Positions 44,861 through 52,621 of a stretch of 59,655 bases of DNA are shown here, piece after piece. The notes beneath the pieces are model-generated. The model made no database searches. It had not been told where the DNA came from and saw nothing but the letters and a program-made list of their open reading frames with translations. The position numbers were made by a program, and so were the translations under genes. The DNA comes from Bryobacteraceae bacterium (GTDB lineage: Bacteria > Acidobacteriota > Terriglobia > Bryobacterales > Bryobacteraceae), in the NCBI GenBank assembly GCA_030041985.1, contig JASIAM010000236.1, positions 1-59,655 on the forward strand, given 5' to 3'. Position 1 is the stretch's first letter; each line of letters opens with the position of its first letter.

Positions 44861-46613
44861 CGGAGTGGTCCTCCTCATCTGGCGTCTGAAACCGCGTCTC
44901 GGCCTTGTAGTGGTGGAGCGTCAGGTATGCACCCTGGATGCCGTAGCGGTTTTTCGCGATTTTCAGCCACGTTTTGACCGGGCCGCTTGTATACCGGGTT
45001 TTCGCCGATCCATTTGGCACCTTGCGCGCGGCCTCGGCATCTTCGCGGTCCTCATACAGCAGAAACACGCCCGCGGCATCTTCCTCGATGGCGCCAGAAC
45101 CGCGAAGGTCCGCTACATCCAATTCGGCTCGGTGTTCCCGGCTATTGCTCCGGCTGGTTTGCGATACCAGCAGCAAGGGTACGTTCACCTCGGCCGCAGT
45201 CTGTTTCATCGCCCGCGAAATCGCGGTGAATTTCTCATAATCGCCGCGCGTCGAAGAATCGGCCGCCATCAACTGCATGTGATCGACGATCACCAGATCC
45301 ACGGCGCCACGTTTGGCAAGCCGCTTTGTTTCGGTAGCGATGTATTCAGGCGTGACTGACGGTTTCGTGGAGACCTGAAGCTTCCAACCGGCAAGGGCCG
45401 CAGTCGCCCGGCAAAGGCGAACCATTTCTTCGCCGGTGTTCAGTTTCTTGATCTGTGCGGTACGAAAGGCGGAAAGGTCCACTTGGGCCTCAATGCCTGC
45501 CATGCGCTGGAATACTGCCCGCCAGTTCATTTCCATGGAAAATGCCAGAACGCCGTATCCCTTGCGAAGCGCTGTAAGGGCGAACTGAAGTGCCAGAGAT
45601 GTTTTCCCGGCACCCTGGTTTGCGCCGATCACATAGACTTCGCCGGGCCGCATTCCGCCGCCCAGGACGAAATTCAGCTTGGGAAATGGCGTAGGCAACC
45701 CGGTGAACTTTGCCAGATCCCAGAATGCCGCGAGACCGCCGGCCACCTCGATTTCCTGCTCGACGGTGCGGACGTACTTCTCGTTTTCATCGGGCACATT
45801 CACCGCAAACTCCCAATCGGGCGTCCACGGCTGCGCTTTGCGGTATAGCTCCCAGATCTGTTCCACTGTGCCGCCCGCGTTTACGAAGTCGGTAACGTCG
45901 CCTTTCGCTGGCAAGTCGGGCAACTCGACAATCTTGAGCGACTTGGCAACGGGAGCCAGCAGAGCGGCGACCTTCAGGGCGTGCTCGCGCCCGGGATCAT
46001 CGTTGTCCGGGAATATGGCGACGTGCTTACCGGCGAAGTGCGGCCCCAACTCCGGCCGGAAGTTCCCAGCACCGCCGTTATTGCAGGTCGCGATGATTCC
46101 GAGACGATCCAGTGTCCCGCAATCCTTCTCGCCCTCGCACACAGCAACAAATTCGGCCTTCAGCACCTTCGGCAATTGGTAAGGCACTCGCTGCACATCG
46201 CCCAATCCCCAGATCCAACCTTCGACACCATCCGAGCGCCGCTGTTTGAATTGCTTCCCGTGCTTGCGTAGCACCTGGTATAGCAGTTTCCCGTTCGCGT
46301 CGGTGTAGTTGTAGATCGCCTCCACGTCGCGCTCTTCCCATGGCACGCGCGGCCGACCGATCAGATCAAAGACCCGTTCCTTGGCGCGCGGGAAGTCGAA
46401 GCCGGAAAGTTCCATCTCAAGCGAGATCGGGTCCCAGCCACGGCCGCATTGGCTGTGACACTGTGCCAACCCGGTTTCCGCATTCACAGAAAAATTGGGG
46501 TCTTTGCCCTGGTGAACGGGGCACGGGCCACGCCACTCACGAAAGCTGGTGATTCTCAGCGAGGGCACGCGGGCCGCGTAATATGTGCGCACTTCGGACT
46601 GGGTGAAGTTCAT
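44850..46613 (-). CDS. T7 gp4-like primase-helicase fusion
   Basis: The 587-aa protein joins a primase and a DnaB-type helicase in one chain, as in phage T7 gp4. Residues 31-56 form a CHC2-like zinc site (CPVH at 31-34, CHSQC at 52-56). A TOPRIM fold follows, with VCEGEKDCGTL (158-168) and FPDNDDPGRE (201-210). The RecA-type motor has Walker A IGANQGAGKTS (329-339), FSMEMNW, Walker B VDLVIVDHMQLMA, and the LLVSQTSRSNSREH motif. It should prime and unwind the element's DNA. The ATG overlaps the previous stop by four bases. Confidence 0.9.
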   Translation of the reverse strand: MNFTQSEVRTYYAARVPSLRITSFREWRGPCPVHQGKDPNFSVNAETGLAQCHSQCGRGWDPISLEMELSGFDFPRAKERVFDLIGRPRVPWEERDVEAIYNYTDANGKLLYQVLRKHGKQFKQRRSDGVEGWIWGLGDVQRVPYQLPKVLKAEFVAVCEGEKDCGTLDRLGIIATCNNGGAGNFRPELGPHFAGKHVAIFPDNDDPGREHALKVAALLAPVAKSLKIVELPDLPAKGDVTDFVNAGGTVEQIWELYRKAQPWTPDWEFAVNVPDENEKYVRTVEQEIEVAGGLAAFWDLAKFTGLPTPFPKLNFVLGGGMRPGEVYVIGANQGAGKTSLALQFALTALRKGYGVLAFSMEMNWRAVFQRMAGIEAQVDLSAFRTAQIKKLNTGEEMVRLCRATAALAGWKLQVSTKPSVTPEYIATETKRLAKRGAVDLVIVDHMQLMAADSSTRGDYEKFTAISRAMKQTAAEVNVPLLLVSQTSRSNSREHRAELDVADLRGSGAIEEDAAGVFLLYEDREDAEAARKVPNGSAKTRYTSGPVKTWLKIAKNRYGIQGAYLTLHHYKAETRFQTPDEEDHSDGE

Positions 46614-47536
46614 AGAATCGGCCCCATCGGTTTGCTCGTCGGCGCTCCGGCAGGCTCGGGCATCACGTCATAGCGCTCTTTTGTTGGCGCGAGCCAGTTA
46701 TCCAGCCCCTTCGCGAATTGGCCGCCGTCTTTTTGCCAGCCCTCGCTCGCGCACATCGCCGCATGATTGCGGTCGATCCGCTCAAGGTAAGCCTCCTGGT
46801 CGCTCGCGGGGATGCGCTTGTGCTTTAGGATCGAGGCCAGCTTGCGCTCGACTCCGGCGGCGCTGAGATCGCGCCGCCCAAAAGCGCCCGGGTGCCGCTG
46901 ATGAATCCGCGCGGCTACACGCGCGATCACTTCCTGAATCTTCGGCGCGCGGCTGGTGCCGTTCTGGGCCGGCGCGGAATGATAATCGCCGTTTCCGTTT
47001 TCCGCCTCGGGAATCAGTTCTGGATCGAGAGTCGAGAAGGGCGGATTGTCGATGTCGAACAACTTTTCCGACGCCGGTTTTCCGGCGGAGAGAGTATATG
47101 TTTTATTCTTTATTTCTTTATCTGGTGTTCCGTAAAAGTTCCACTCTGTGTTCTCCAGTGTGTTCCGCTCGTCTGTGGAGGACTGGTAAGTTGTCCAATT
47201 TGAGATAATTACGAGCGTCCAGCGGTGTGTTCTCCGGTATGTTGCAAACTGTGTTCCAAAAAGATGGGTGAAGGCGTCCCTCACTTGCTGTATCGAGAGC
47301 TTGCAATCCTTCGCGACCCGGCCGTACGAGGTGATGAAAGCGCCGGCGGGGATCTGTACGGATTGCTTGCCGTCGTACCACTGGGTAGGCCGATAGTTTG
47401 CCCGAAGCAGGAAGTAGATTGAGACTTTAAGGACTGCTGGCGATAACTGGGTCCATATTGGGTTTTCCAGTAAGCGCCGGTGCAACCAGACGAATCCTGT
47501 GGATCGCTCAGTTGGATTGCGTGGCGGGCTGGTCAT
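46610..47536 (-). CDS. replication-initiator-like protein (phage O-type)
   Basis: The 308-aa protein has an N-terminal winged-helix region of the phage replication-protein-O type: GFVWLHRRLLENPIWTQLSPAVLKVSIYFLLRANYRPTQWYD and AGAFITSYGRVAKDCKLSIQQVRDAFTHL. The middle is low in structure and the C-terminal 90 residues (about 215-300) resemble the loader part of such proteins: ERIDRNHAAMCASEGWQKDGGQFAKGLDNWL. It probably binds the origin and recruits the helicase encoded next to it. The ATG at 47536 is preferred; a GTG at 47584 is possible. Confidence 0.72.
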   Translation of the reverse strand: MTSPPRNPTERSTGFVWLHRRLLENPIWTQLSPAVLKVSIYFLLRANYRPTQWYDGKQSVQIPAGAFITSYGRVAKDCKLSIQQVRDAFTHLFGTQFATYRRTHRWTLVIISNWTTYQSSTDERNTLENTEWNFYGTPDKEIKNKTYTLSAGKPASEKLFDIDNPPFSTLDPELIPEAENGNGDYHSAPAQNGTSRAPKIQEVIARVAARIHQRHPGAFGRRDLSAAGVERKLASILKHKRIPASDQEAYLERIDRNHAAMCASEGWQKDGGQFAKGLDNWLAPTKERYDVMPEPAGAPTSKPMGPIL

Positions 47537-47553
47537 GGGGATTACTCGCACGC

Positions 47554-47739
47554 TCACGGTTCCCCCAATCGACGCACTCGCCACGGAAGGCGAAGCGCAA
47601 CCATCATGATCCCCTTCAGAACGCGATAAGCGGGAACAAAAAGCCAGCGTACAGCCCGTGCGAGGCGGCCGCCGTCCTGATCGATCACATACAGCAACTC
47701 GTTCAGGAGGTCATCCAGGCCGGTGTCACCAAGCTTCAC
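47554..47739 (-). CDS. small protein, unknown
   Basis: The 61-aa protein starts at GTG 47739, which overlaps the stop of the preceding gene as GTGA; the upstream GGGGGTGAGG can act as its ribosome binding site. It has an acidic first half (LDDLLNELLYVIDQDGG) and a hydrophobic, basic second half (AVRWLFVPAYRVLKGIMMVALRLPWRVRR) that could be a short membrane segment or amphipathic helix. No family recognised. Confidence 0.5.
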   Translation of the reverse strand: MKLGDTGLDDLLNELLYVIDQDGGRLARAVRWLFVPAYRVLKGIMMVALRLPWRVRRLGEP

Positions 47740-47975
47740 GGCCTCACCCCCAGTTCGGTTATGTTTGGGAGTTGGCACCCGAGTAAGGCCAAGGCACCAC
47801 GGATCACCCGTGGATCACTGCTATTGCGGGCCTCTCGTGCGAGGTTTTGAACTCCGGTGAGATATTTTCGCGCGCGGTCTAAATCGAACTTTACGGCGCA
47901 GCGAGTGAGTGATACTCTGGTTGTAAGATCTTTATTAGGGGGTCGGCTGCCGCCGGCCCTTTCGTTGATTTCCAT
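47736..47975 (-). CDS. small protein, unknown
   Basis: The 79-aa protein (ATG 47975) begins MEINERAGGSRPPNKDL and has a helical core CAVKFDLDRARKYLTGVQNLAREARNSSDPRVIRGALALLG, a pattern of heptad-spaced leucines. It is coupled to the following gene (GTGA overlap). I cannot name it. The position, between the HTH gene at 48030 and the replication initiator, is typical of short early phage genes. Confidence 0.5.
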   Translation of the reverse strand: MEINERAGGSRPPNKDLTTRVSLTRCAVKFDLDRARKYLTGVQNLAREARNSSDPRVIRGALALLGCQLPNITELGVRP

Positions 47976-48029
47976 TGTTTTTCTCACGCCTCCCGGCGTT
48001 AGTTTTCTACACTTAGCTACAGCGAATCT

Positions 48030-48254
48030 TTATGTAGCAGCCCCTCCGCGTATGTTTCGCCGAATGATAGCTTCCACCTCATCGAGGTTATACAGCACAC
48101 GGCGACCGACCTTGTACCAGGGAAATCGCTTCCTGTTTACGGCGCGATCCTTTTGCAGGGTGCGACGGGAGAAGCCCGTCAATTCGGCGACTTGTTTCTC
48201 ATCGCCATAGCGCCTTGTTACTGTGGGCGTTGCCTGATTGCGATTATCTTCCAC
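48030..48254 (-). CDS. AlpA/excisionase-type HTH protein
   Basis: The 74-aa protein is a small winged HTH: DEKQVAELTGFSRRTLQKDRAVNRKRFPWYKVGRRVLYNLDEVEAIIRRNI. This is the AlpA/HTH_17 pattern (helix-turn-helix, then wing with VGRRVLY). The GTG start at 48254 lies 37 bp after the regulator gene ends. It may work as an early-gene activator or a second directionality factor beside the excisionase-like HTH at 43796. Confidence 0.75.
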   Translation of the reverse strand: MEDNRNQATPTVTRRYGDEKQVAELTGFSRRTLQKDRAVNRKRFPWYKVGRRVLYNLDEVEAIIRRNIRGGAAT

Positions 48255-48291
48255 GCCCCATTATTGGGCGAATCGGGGGATTATGTGAACA

Positions 48292-49149
48292 TCAGAAACA
48301 TTCAGAAACTAGTTTCTGAGGTTTTTGATGTCTTTTTAGATCTTCTGCAAGAACTGGCTTATCGACGAACGCCGAAATGTTATCGGCTACCTTCGTAAAC
48401 GTTCTTTCATCCCACGGGCCGCCGCCTTCACCGCGCTGGTACGTAGGGAGAGACACCCCGCACTTGTCAGCAAAGTCAACTTGGGAATACCGGCCACGTA
48501 GTTGACGAAGCTTGACCCCATCAACCGGCAATCCTTTGGGTCGGCCGCCGGCGTTTTTACTTGGAGGCGAGTCTAGTTGAGGGATTTTCACTAACGGTGC
48601 AGAGGTCGGGGTTTGATCCAATTGCGCCAAAGGTCGGGATGATAGCGCTGACTCGACGGCCAGTTCTATATACTCGTCGCCCAGATGCCCTTCTTTGAGT
48701 GCTTGCCGTCGCCGCATTATAGCGGCGGCGAGTAGTCCGCCCGGCCGCAGCGAGATCGGCTGGGTGGTCGCTAATTTCGTAGCGGCCTGTTCACGCCAAA
48801 AACTGGCTGCATCGTCAAGGGCGTCCAGATCAGGGTGGAATTTATCCTCTACCCACCGCCTGGCATCGGTGAGCCTCTTATCGAAAGCACGGAGCGTTGG
48901 AGAAACGCAATCGCAGAGATGCTTAACAACTTTGTTGAACAAATGGTCCGCCGCCTTATTCCGCGCGGCCCGGATCTCTGCCGATTCCGCCTGCACCGCT
49001 GGCTCGTCATTATCGAAATCGGAAAACAGTCCAGAAAACGACGTGCCAAGTAGCGCACCGTTTTCAGCCTCCTGAACGAGGTATTCAGCTTCGATCTCAG
49101 CCGTTTTGATCGCCTTTAAGGCGGCGTACGGAAAATCCGAAAAATCCAC
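48292..49149 (-). CDS. XRE-family regulator with long N-terminal helical domain
   Basis: The 285-aa protein has its HTH near the C-terminus (about 210-270): KLRQLRGRYSQVDFADKCGVSLPTYQRGEGGGPWDERTFTKVADN, an XRE-type fold. The first 200 residues are helical (LVQEAENGALL, AESAEIRAARNKAADHLFNKVVKHL) and end in a Pro-rich hinge. This order is reversed compared with CI-like repressors. The GTG start at 49149 follows AAGGGGAGCGG. It is the first gene of the leftward early operon and the likely regulator of the divergent 49150-49443 region. Confidence 0.7.
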   Translation of the reverse strand: MDFSDFPYAALKAIKTAEIEAEYLVQEAENGALLGTSFSGLFSDFDNDEPAVQAESAEIRAARNKAADHLFNKVVKHLCDCVSPTLRAFDKRLTDARRWVEDKFHPDLDALDDAASFWREQAATKLATTQPISLRPGGLLAAAIMRRRQALKEGHLGDEYIELAVESALSSRPLAQLDQTPTSAPLVKIPQLDSPPSKNAGGRPKGLPVDGVKLRQLRGRYSQVDFADKCGVSLPTYQRGEGGGPWDERTFTKVADNISAFVDKPVLAEDLKRHQKPQKLVSECF

Positions 49150-49443
49150 AGCCGCTCCCCTTCTGCGCGCCCCTTTTCTCCCGAAGGAGTGCCGCCAGCG
49201 GGCAAGGGGTCCCCCGCTTATCGCCTGGCCGGGCTAGGCGGCTACTTACATTTTACCGTGAAATGTTTTGGTTTCCACAACTCTGCCTGGCCCAGGATCA
49301 AATTCCTGCAACCCTCCAACTCCAGCGCCGCGGCGCTGGCGGTGAGAATGCTCGATCTGGCAACGCTCCGGGCAGGCCGGGTAGAGCAGAAAATTTAACA
49401 CGGAGGCGGGCGGCGAATCGCACGCAAACCGTATAATCGGGTT
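49150..49443. promoter_or_regulatory. 294-bp divergent control region
   Basis: The region separates the leftward early operon from the rightward 259-aa/MazF pair. It holds an inverted repeat ACATTT-N7-AAATGT at 49248-49266, a perfect 18-bp palindrome (CCAGCGCCGCGGCGCTGG) at 49322-49339, and a TATAAT at 49432-49437 six bases before the GTG at 49444. Operators for the XRE regulator or the toxin pair are likely, but the sites have not been matched to a protein. ORFs crossing it show no domain. Confidence 0.5.
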
Positions 49444-50223
49444 GTGGTGCCTCATCCGCCAGTGCCGACTGGAAGCGTGATCAACCCAACCGGGCCGATC
49501 GTCGTTTCATTGTTATCGGGGCCTGCTGAAGACGATCTGTGGCGGAAACTGTTGCCAGCCCCGGTGGTCACCGCTCTTCAGACATGGCTAGACCAAATGC
49601 AACTCCTCGTTATTGAGCCGCTGCTGGTCTGTGAGCCGGCCGAGTTGGAAAAGCGCTTCACTGAAGTGTTCGGACGATTCTATGGGCTTTACCTCTCGGG
49701 CACTCTGTTGATTATGGCAACCCTTCGGGAGGATTTTGCGCACTTCGCCTCTATCGCGCCTCACAGATTTGAGGCCTGCGAAGAGACCGTTCGGCGGAGC
49801 ATAGGGATCTCTCTCACTAACGATGCAGGACTAGCCGTGCTACGAGGCCTTGCCACCATGCAACGAGTGGTGCGCGGCGTTTTCAGAACAATCACCGCGC
49901 CGAGTGTGGCTTTTGAGGCGGGCGACGTTCGAATGACAGAATTGGCTAATTGGACGGTCGCGTATATCCAGGCCTTAGCTGGCGTCCTTTGGGCCGTCAA
50001 TGGGCGAGTGTCTATTCCGATACGGCGAGAGAATGTGGTTCAACTCGCTCAGTGGGGTGCAAATTACGCGAACGGATGCTATGCAATGGCCAGGGAGTTT
50101 GGTCTCCTGCGGCCTGCGAGTCCGCGCGGTCCACTCCCGGATAGCGATCCGGAGGACGCGGAGTTTGCCAATGCTGGGCTGGATCATTACGCGGAGTTAG
50201 TCAGTGCCGAAGAATCCGAATGA
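49444..50223 (+). CDS. unknown 259-aa protein coupled to a MazF-like toxin
   Basis: The protein starts at GTG 49444, leaderless behind TATAAT. It is largely helical and hydrophobic in parts (RFYGLYLSGTLLIMATLREDFAHFASIAPHRFEA and TNDAGLAVLRGLATMQRVVRGVFRTITAP), with an acidic C-terminus (DSDPEDAEFANAGLDHYAELVSAEESE). No AbrB, RHH or other DNA-binding motif of a classical MazE antitoxin is seen. Its TGA overlaps the MazF ATG by four bases (ATGA), so the two are made in step. It may neutralise the toxin, anchor it, or be a sensor. The family is not known to me. Confidence 0.55.
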   Translation: MVPHPPVPTGSVINPTGPIVVSLLSGPAEDDLWRKLLPAPVVTALQTWLDQMQLLVIEPLLVCEPAELEKRFTEVFGRFYGLYLSGTLLIMATLREDFAHFASIAPHRFEACEETVRRSIGISLTNDAGLAVLRGLATMQRVVRGVFRTITAPSVAFEAGDVRMTELANWTVAYIQALAGVLWAVNGRVSIPIRRENVVQLAQWGANYANGCYAMAREFGLLRPASPRGPLPDSDPEDAEFANAGLDHYAELVSAEESE

Positions 50224-50561
50224 TCAGCCGCGGCGAAGTTTGGATGGCTGATCTTGGGCAACCGCAGGGACGTGAGTTTGCTCTCTTGCATCCAGTTGTC
50301 ATCCTACAGATTGATGATTTGAGACATTTGAACACGGTCGTGGTTGTACCGTTTACGAGCAAGCTGAACCGGTCCCACGGCGGGGCTACTGTCCTGACTC
50401 AGTCTGGAGAAGGTGGTCTCACGCTTCCTTCGGTTGCACTGTGCCATCAGATCCGAGTGCTGGACGTTAACAAATTGCAAAAGCAACTCGGTAACCTGCC
50501 ACAGGAGCGGCTGTATGAGATTGAAGCCGCTGTGGCATTCACGCTCGGGCTGCCGTTCTAA
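50220..50561 (+). CDS. MazF/PemK-like endoribonuclease toxin
   Basis: The 113-aa protein has the complete MazF fold pattern: ISRGEVWMADLGQPQGREFALLHPVVILQ, VVVVPFTSKLNR with the conserved PFTS/T core, and LTLPSVALCHQIRVLDVNKLQKQLGNLPQERL. MazF cuts RNA at short sequence motifs, blocking translation until an antitoxin binds. The expected arginine for catalysis sits in the first loop (REFALLHP) and the threonine in PFTSK. The gene follows the 259-aa gene with a four-base overlap. The antitoxin must be that protein or a gene elsewhere. Confidence 0.82.
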   Translation: MISRGEVWMADLGQPQGREFALLHPVVILQIDDLRHLNTVVVVPFTSKLNRSHGGATVLTQSGEGGLTLPSVALCHQIRVLDVNKLQKQLGNLPQERLYEIEAAVAFTLGLPF

Positions 50562-50595
50562 AGGCAATTGTGAAGGCCAAAAGAGCAACCGTCGC

Positions 50596-51042
50596 TCAGG
50601 GTTGCACATGCTGGCCGGCCGTTTCTGCCTGCTCTTCCATCCGTTTCCGTAGTTCGTCAATGGCTCTCTTGATCGCGCTCTTACTGAACGCGCCGGCGAC
50701 CTTCGAGTCACTCCACAGGACATCTCCGTTTGCGGGGTCGAGCACGGCAAGGCCAGAAGCCGGGACAGCAACGGCTCTATTGCCTCGGAGTATTGTACGG
50801 CCGCTCGCCTGTATCGAAACGAATAGGATCAAATCTGCTTTTGTTTTGTCCGTCACCACTTGGAAGTGGCCCCACTTCGTTATTTCTTCGTATGCCCCGT
50901 CACCAAGTTGTGCCGGACCGCCGCTATTCTCGATGTAAACCGTCTTGGCCGTCATTATCTGATCAGAAAGTGGTAAGTGATCCTTGGCGGCCAAAATAGA
51001 CGAAACCACCGAGGCGAGCAGGAGCGTGAACGTCAATCGCAT
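50596..51042 (-). CDS. secreted protein of unknown function
   Basis: The 148-aa protein (ATG 51042) has a signal peptide (residues 1-19, SVVSSILAA) and a mature alpha/beta domain: MTAKTVYIENSGGPAQLGDGAYEEITKWGHFQVVTDKTKADLILFVSIQASG, then VPASGLAVLDPANGDVLWSDSKVAGAFSKSAIKRAIDELRKRMEEQ. The pattern of a strand, acidic stretch and a C-terminal helix resembles acidobacterial exported domains seen next to lipoproteins, but I cannot assign it. It is a host-like gene inside the element and convergent with the MazF gene. Confidence 0.6.
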   Translation of the reverse strand: MRLTFTLLLASVVSSILAAKDHLPLSDQIMTAKTVYIENSGGPAQLGDGAYEEITKWGHFQVVTDKTKADLILFVSIQASGRTILRGNRAVAVPASGLAVLDPANGDVLWSDSKVAGAFSKSAIKRAIDELRKRMEEQAETAGQHVQP

Positions 51043-51173
51043 GGAGCACCTCGGGCCGGATTCTATCATCCATCGGTGCCCGATTATAAGAACCGGAAGT
51101 GATAGTACTCGGATAGTTGTCCTGGGTATGCGGGGTGTTTTCTGGGTTGCAGTTTCGAGTTGAACGACAGGTC

Positions 51174-51488
51174 CTATACACCCATTTCCCGAAGCGACTG
51201 AGCTAATTCCCCGACCTTGGCCCTTGTTTCCAGAAGTTCGCTGATTAACGCTTCAACGTCAGTCTTACTCGGGTAGGTGTCCAGTGCTTTACCGCGTGGC
51301 TGTGCCAAGATGCTTTCAGCCGACTCAGCCGTGTGGATTTCACCTACTGGGTGAAGTTCGCGCGCAACAGCTCTCATACAGGCTGCGTACGATCGCGCCT
51401 TCGCTTCTAAGGCCGCCAGCTTTCGCTTTGCCTCGCGATGCTCCTGAACGGTTCTGCCGATGATTTCGTGCTGCTCTCTCTCGCTCAT
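51174..51488 (-). CDS. small coiled-coil protein
   Basis: The 104-aa protein (ATG 51488) is helical throughout: REQHEIIGRTVQEHREAKRKLAALEAKARSYAACMRAVARELHPV, a loop, then TDVEALISELLETRAKVGELAQSLREMG. It would form a coiled-coil dimer. It lies 13 bp downstream of the RHH gene, so the two form an operon, but no toxic or binding domain can be seen. Confidence 0.55.
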   Translation of the reverse strand: MSEREQHEIIGRTVQEHREAKRKLAALEAKARSYAACMRAVARELHPVGEIHTAESAESILAQPRGKALDTYPSKTDVEALISELLETRAKVGELAQSLREMGV

Positions 51489-51501
51489 TCGCTGCCGCCG
51501 T

Positions 51502-51663
51502 TTACTCTTTCTCGGGAACTGGCTTCTGATCCAATGCCCAAGCCAGCAGCCATTTAATAGTATCCGTCCTCGACTCGAAACGGTGCCTAAACCGAAAGTC
51601 ATCCAGCCGCTTTAGAAGCTGTTTCTCGAAGAGCATGTGAACGGCCTGCTTCTCTTCATCCAT
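51502..51663 (-). CDS. ribbon-helix-helix (CopG/MetJ-type) DNA-binding protein
   Basis: The 53-aa protein has the RHH pattern: a short strand (KQAVHMLF) followed by EKQLLKRLDDFRFRHRFESRTDTIKWLLAWAL, two helices with the conserved turn. The frame is open up to an ATG at 51690; the ATG at 51663 gives the normal RHH start. It probably represses its own promoter, where two copies of the site ATACATnATGTAT lie 25 bp apart at 51685-51722. It forms an operon with the coiled-coil protein gene. Confidence 0.65.
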   Translation of the reverse strand: MDEEKQAVHMLFEKQLLKRLDDFRFRHRFESRTDTIKWLLAWALDQKPVPEKE

Positions 51664-51684
51664 GATCAACATGAAGTGTACCAC

Positions 51685-51733
51685 ATACATTATGTATTGA
51701 CAATTATAAATACATGATGTATCGTAGATACAT
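51685..51733. promoter_or_regulatory. repeated palindromic operator over divergent promoters
   Basis: ATACATTATGTAT at 51685-51697 and ATACATGATGTAT at 51710-51722 are two 13-bp palindromes with centres 25 bp apart; a third half-site pair, ATGTATC-GTA-GATACAT, covers 51717-51733. Between them lie TTGACA (51697-51702, plus strand) and TATAAT (51703-51708, minus strand). The plus-strand -10 would be TATCGT at 51720-51725, six bases before the ATG at 51732. Cooperative binding of the adjacent RHH protein is the likely role. Confidence 0.65.
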
Positions 51734-52079
51734 GAGCGTTGTTCCTGCCGATTACGAAGATTCCGACCTTCAGGCGCCCGTCGCTACTGAGTGCGAACGC
51801 TGTGCCCGTCCCAGTTCCGACCTGAAGTCGCGCAATGGGCAGTTGGTCTGCTGGGAATGTGCGGATGAGATCGACCTTGCCACCTGGTTCGCTAAGGACG
51901 AAGAGCCGCTCACTGGCGATAAGGCGTTGCTCTATGCCGACAATCAGGCTGCCTGTCTGATCGCGGCCTGTGAGCATGGCACGACTGAAGAGGAAATGCT
52001 CGCTCTGCTCCGTGCGCACATCGCCGTTTGTGCTCAGTGCAACCCGGCGTCGGTCTGCTACGGGGCAAAGGCAGCCTGA
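51732..52079 (+). CDS. small cysteine-rich protein, unknown
   Basis: The 115-aa protein (ATG 51732; three in-frame ATGs at 51714-51732) has an N-terminal zinc-finger-like CxxC...CxxC: ATECERCARP and QLVCWECADEIDL, followed by a helical part and a second CxxC...C near the end (IAVCAQCNPASVC). It could bind metal and nucleic acid. It is the first of four rightward small genes. The preferred start would leave almost no leader behind the -10 box. Confidence 0.6.
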   Translation: MSVVPADYEDSDLQAPVATECERCARPSSDLKSRNGQLVCWECADEIDLATWFAKDEEPLTGDKALLYADNQAACLIAACEHGTTEEEMLALLRAHIAVCAQCNPASVCYGAKAA

Positions 52080-52104
52080 ATTTTGTTGAGAGCGAGGCAT
52101 CGCG

Positions 52105-52365
52105 ATGACAACCACACCAGTCAGTATCGGAAATGGGTTATTCGCCAGGACGCGGGCAAGAAAGACCATCCTGGAAAGCTATCTCGAAAAGCAGGCCAAA
52201 TGCGAGCACGCCAAACGCGATCCGCGAGGCACATGTTATGAGTGCGGGCACGAGCAGGCCAACACGCCGCGCGTCGTCATTGTGGACCACTGGGATGGCA
52301 ATTGCTGGATACAGCGGGTATGGGACGGTTCGCGTTATGTCGATCCGAAGGAGAAGCGGTCATGA
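52105..52365 (+). CDS. small protein with one CxxC, unknown
   Basis: The 86-aa protein starts at ATG 52105 behind GAGCGAGG. It has a basic N-terminus (RTRARKTILESYLEKQAKCEHAKRD), the knuckle CYECGHEQ with two more upstream histidine/cysteine ligands (C54 region CEHAK), and a beta-like end (VVIVDHWDGNCWIQRVWDGSRYVDP). A single zinc finger is possible. Its stop overlaps the next ATG (ATGA). Confidence 0.55.
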   Translation: MTTTPVSIGNGLFARTRARKTILESYLEKQAKCEHAKRDPRGTCYECGHEQANTPRVVIVDHWDGNCWIQRVWDGSRYVDPKEKRS

Positions 52366-52610
52366 TTACCGCTACCAAGCCCTACACGCCTCCCGCGCGC
52401 ATCTGGAACGCTCTGGCGCTTGCCGATCTGCTGGACGCGGCCGGTATCGCCAGCATGTCGGTGGAGACCATGAACAGCGCGGAATGGGCCAGCCTCGCGA
52501 CTGCGGCCGGTGTGCGCTCGCCCAGCGTAGAGACCCGAGACCTTACACTTTCCATGCTCCGCAACCGTGAGGATGTGCGGCGCAAACTTCAACCAATCCG
52601 TACTCATTAG
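52362..52610 (+). CDS. small helical protein, unknown
   Basis: The 82-aa protein starts at ATG 52362, overlapping the previous stop by four bases, with GGAGAAGCGG upstream. It consists of helices (IWNALALADLLDAAGIASMSVETMNSAEWASLATAAGV) and a basic end (LSMLRNREDVRRKLQPIRTH). No family recognised. Confidence 0.5.
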   Translation: MITATKPYTPPARIWNALALADLLDAAGIASMSVETMNSAEWASLATAAGVRSPSVETRDLTLSMLRNREDVRRKLQPIRTH

Positions 52611-52621
52611 GAGAACTAAAC

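Noticed and set aside
49246-49455. 69-aa minus-strand ORF in the divergent control region
   Set aside because: It overlaps the TATAAT box and the 259-aa gene start, and has no recognisable domain.
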